Shown here one piece after another: positions 14,176-14,844 of a stretch of DNA of 14,844 bases (position 1 is its first letter; the number at the start of each line of letters is the position of its first letter). The stretch is from positions 1 through 14,844 of the forward strand of contig CAYZXK010000077.1 in NCBI GenBank assembly GCA_964482395.1. The letters run 5' to 3'. This stretch comes from CAYZXK01 sp964482395. Its GTDB lineage: Bacteria; Planctomycetota; Phycisphaerae; UBA1845; Fen-1342. The notes beneath the pieces are model-generated. The model did not search any database and was not told where the DNA came from. It saw only the letters and a list, made by a program, of their open reading frames with translations. The position numbers and the translations under genes are program-made.

Positions 14176-14200
14176 CGCCGGCCTCGAAGCCGGGCCGGCG
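14176..14200. terminator. Possible bidirectional terminator hairpin between sigma factor and glmS
   Basis: CGCCGGCC, a 9-base loop and GGCCGGCG form a perfect 8-bp GC stem in the 169-base gap between two convergent genes. No T-tract follows on either strand, so it is a weak intrinsic terminator at best. Confidence 0.35.
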
Positions 14201-14215
14201 ATGGTCCGGATTGGG

Positions 14216-14233
14216 CGCGCCATCAATGGCGCG
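14216..14233. terminator. Second palindrome in the convergent gap
   Basis: CGCGCCAT-CA-ATGGCGCG is an 8-bp inverted repeat with a 2-base centre; a realistic hairpin is 6 bp with an ATCAAT loop. It lies between the sigma factor and glmS ends and may contribute to termination or mRNA stabilisation. There is no adjacent T-tract. Confidence 0.3.
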
Positions 14234-14297
14234 GCTCGGGTCTTGCGCAGTCCTTAATCGCCGACACCCGCCACGGCGGGCAGGCTCAGCTCGGCCG

Positions 14298-14844
14298 CTA
14301 TTCGACGGTTACGGACTTGGCCAGGTTTCGCGGCTTGTCCACGTCGCAGCCTCGAAGCACCGCTGCGTGGTAGGCCAGCAGTTGCAGCGGGACTACCGTG
14401 ACCATGGGCTGGAGTGCTTCCGGCACCTCGGGCACGTAGAGGACTTCTTCTGCCAGATGGCCGATGTGATGATCGCCCTCGCTGGCCACGGCGATGACGC
14501 GCCCGCCGCGGCTCCGCACTTCTTCGATGTTGCTGATTATTTTCTCGTAGAGGTGGTCCTGGGGGGCGATGACGACCACCGGCATGTCTTCGTTGATCAG
14601 GGCGATGGGGCCGTGCTTCATCTCGGCGGCCGGCAGCCCTTCGGCGTGGATATAGCTGATTTCCTTGAGTTTGAGGGCTCCTTCCAGGGCGATCGGGTAC
14701 TGCAAGCCGCGGCCCAGGTACAGCCAGTTGTTGGCCTCGATAAAGCGGGCGGCGATCCGCCGCGTTTGGCTCGTCAGCTCCAGAGTCTTTTCGATTTCCG
14801 CGGGCATCTTGCTGAGGGCGGTGAGGTAGCGGATGCACTGGGGC
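14298..14844 (-). CDS. glmS: Glucosamine-6-phosphate synthase (isomerizing), C-terminal part
   Basis: GlmS makes glucosamine-6-phosphate from fructose-6-phosphate and glutamine, the first committed step to peptidoglycan and LPS amino sugars. Only the last 182 residues are in the window; the frame stays open to the right edge, so the gene is 5'-incomplete here and the internal methionine at 14807 is not the start. The visible part is the second SIS (sugar isomerase) domain. KLKEISYIHAEG carries the catalytic lysine and glutamate, AAEMKHGPIALI carries the active-site histidine, and the product ends in PRNLAKSVTVE, the near-invariant C-terminus whose lysine closes the sugar site. Downstream of the stop, CCCGCC-AC-GGCGGG (14267-14280) may form a short hairpin. 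Identification is secure because the C-terminal motif is almost the same as in E. coli GlmS. Confidence 0.95.
   Translation of the reverse strand, partial: PQCIRYLTALSKMPAEIEKTLELTSQTRRIAARFIEANNWLYLGRGLQYPIALEGALKLKEISYIHAEGLPAAEMKHGPIALINEDMPVVVIAPQDHLYEKIISNIEEVRSRGGRVIAVASEGDHHIGHLAEEVLYVPEVPEALQPMVTVVPLQLLAYHAAVLRGCDVDKPRNLAKSVTVE

Noticed and set aside
14298..14807. A complete small protein starting at the methionine at 14807
   Set aside because: The frame continues to the window edge with GlmS-like sequence; it is an internal methionine of a truncated gene.

Overview
The window is GC-rich and densely coded, with genes in blocks on both strands. Several traits together suggest a bacterium of the Planctomycetota, possibly the Phycisphaerae side: a large Ser/Thr kinase with a zinc-finger-like N-terminus and a TPR-like C-terminus next to an ECF sigma factor, planctomycete-looking MotA/MotB, and a DsrK/DsrM-like pair with a DsrC homologue. 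The lineage is inferred from gene content alone. No rRNA or other taxonomic marker is present.

Layout, left to right. The left edge (1-139) is the end of an insertion sequence: the first 24 codons of a transposase and a probable terminal inverted repeat. Next, on the minus strand, are the flagellar stator genes motA and motB. A plus-strand block follows: a dicarboxylate/amino-acid:cation symporter, a translationally coupled TerC-family membrane protein (TTG start), and a PLP-dependent cysteine desulfurase-like protein. This block converges, with only 3 nt between stop codons, on a minus-strand block. Read in its own direction, the minus block is: secreted HEAT-like protein, 2H phosphoesterase (LigT-like), tRNA-Arg(CCU), DsrC/TusE-family protein, NarI/DsrM-like membrane cytochrome, DsrK/HdrD-like iron-sulfur protein. 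Diverging from the HEAT gene are clpS, the receptor-like Ser/Thr kinase and an ECF sigma factor (plus strand). The right edge holds the C-terminal third of glmS (minus strand), cut by the window.

The most interesting block is 5934-8301. It looks like a minimal DsrC-DsrM-DsrK redox module: a membrane b-type cytochrome that could pass electrons between quinone and a CCG-domain iron-sulfur protein, which in the Dsr pathway acts on DsrC. No sulfite reductase genes (dsrAB) or dsrJOP are in the window. The DsrC homologue keeps the inner cysteine of the C-terminal arm but has serine where the catalytic penultimate cysteine should be. It therefore cannot form the classical intramolecular disulfide. 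A cysteine desulfurase-like gene ends three bases away on the other strand. Whether these form one sulfur-handling system is inference.

A second unit worth attention is the kinase/ECF sigma pair. The kinase begins with a HxxxCxxC motif typical of zinc-binding anti-sigma factors, so the two may be a signalling pair. The gap between them holds a perfect palindrome, and next to it, over the kinase stop codon, a sequence closely resembling the insertion-sequence end at the left of the window.

No stretch longer than 300 bases lacks a gene. No CRISPR array, prophage or rRNA was seen. Promoter calls are by eye and weak.
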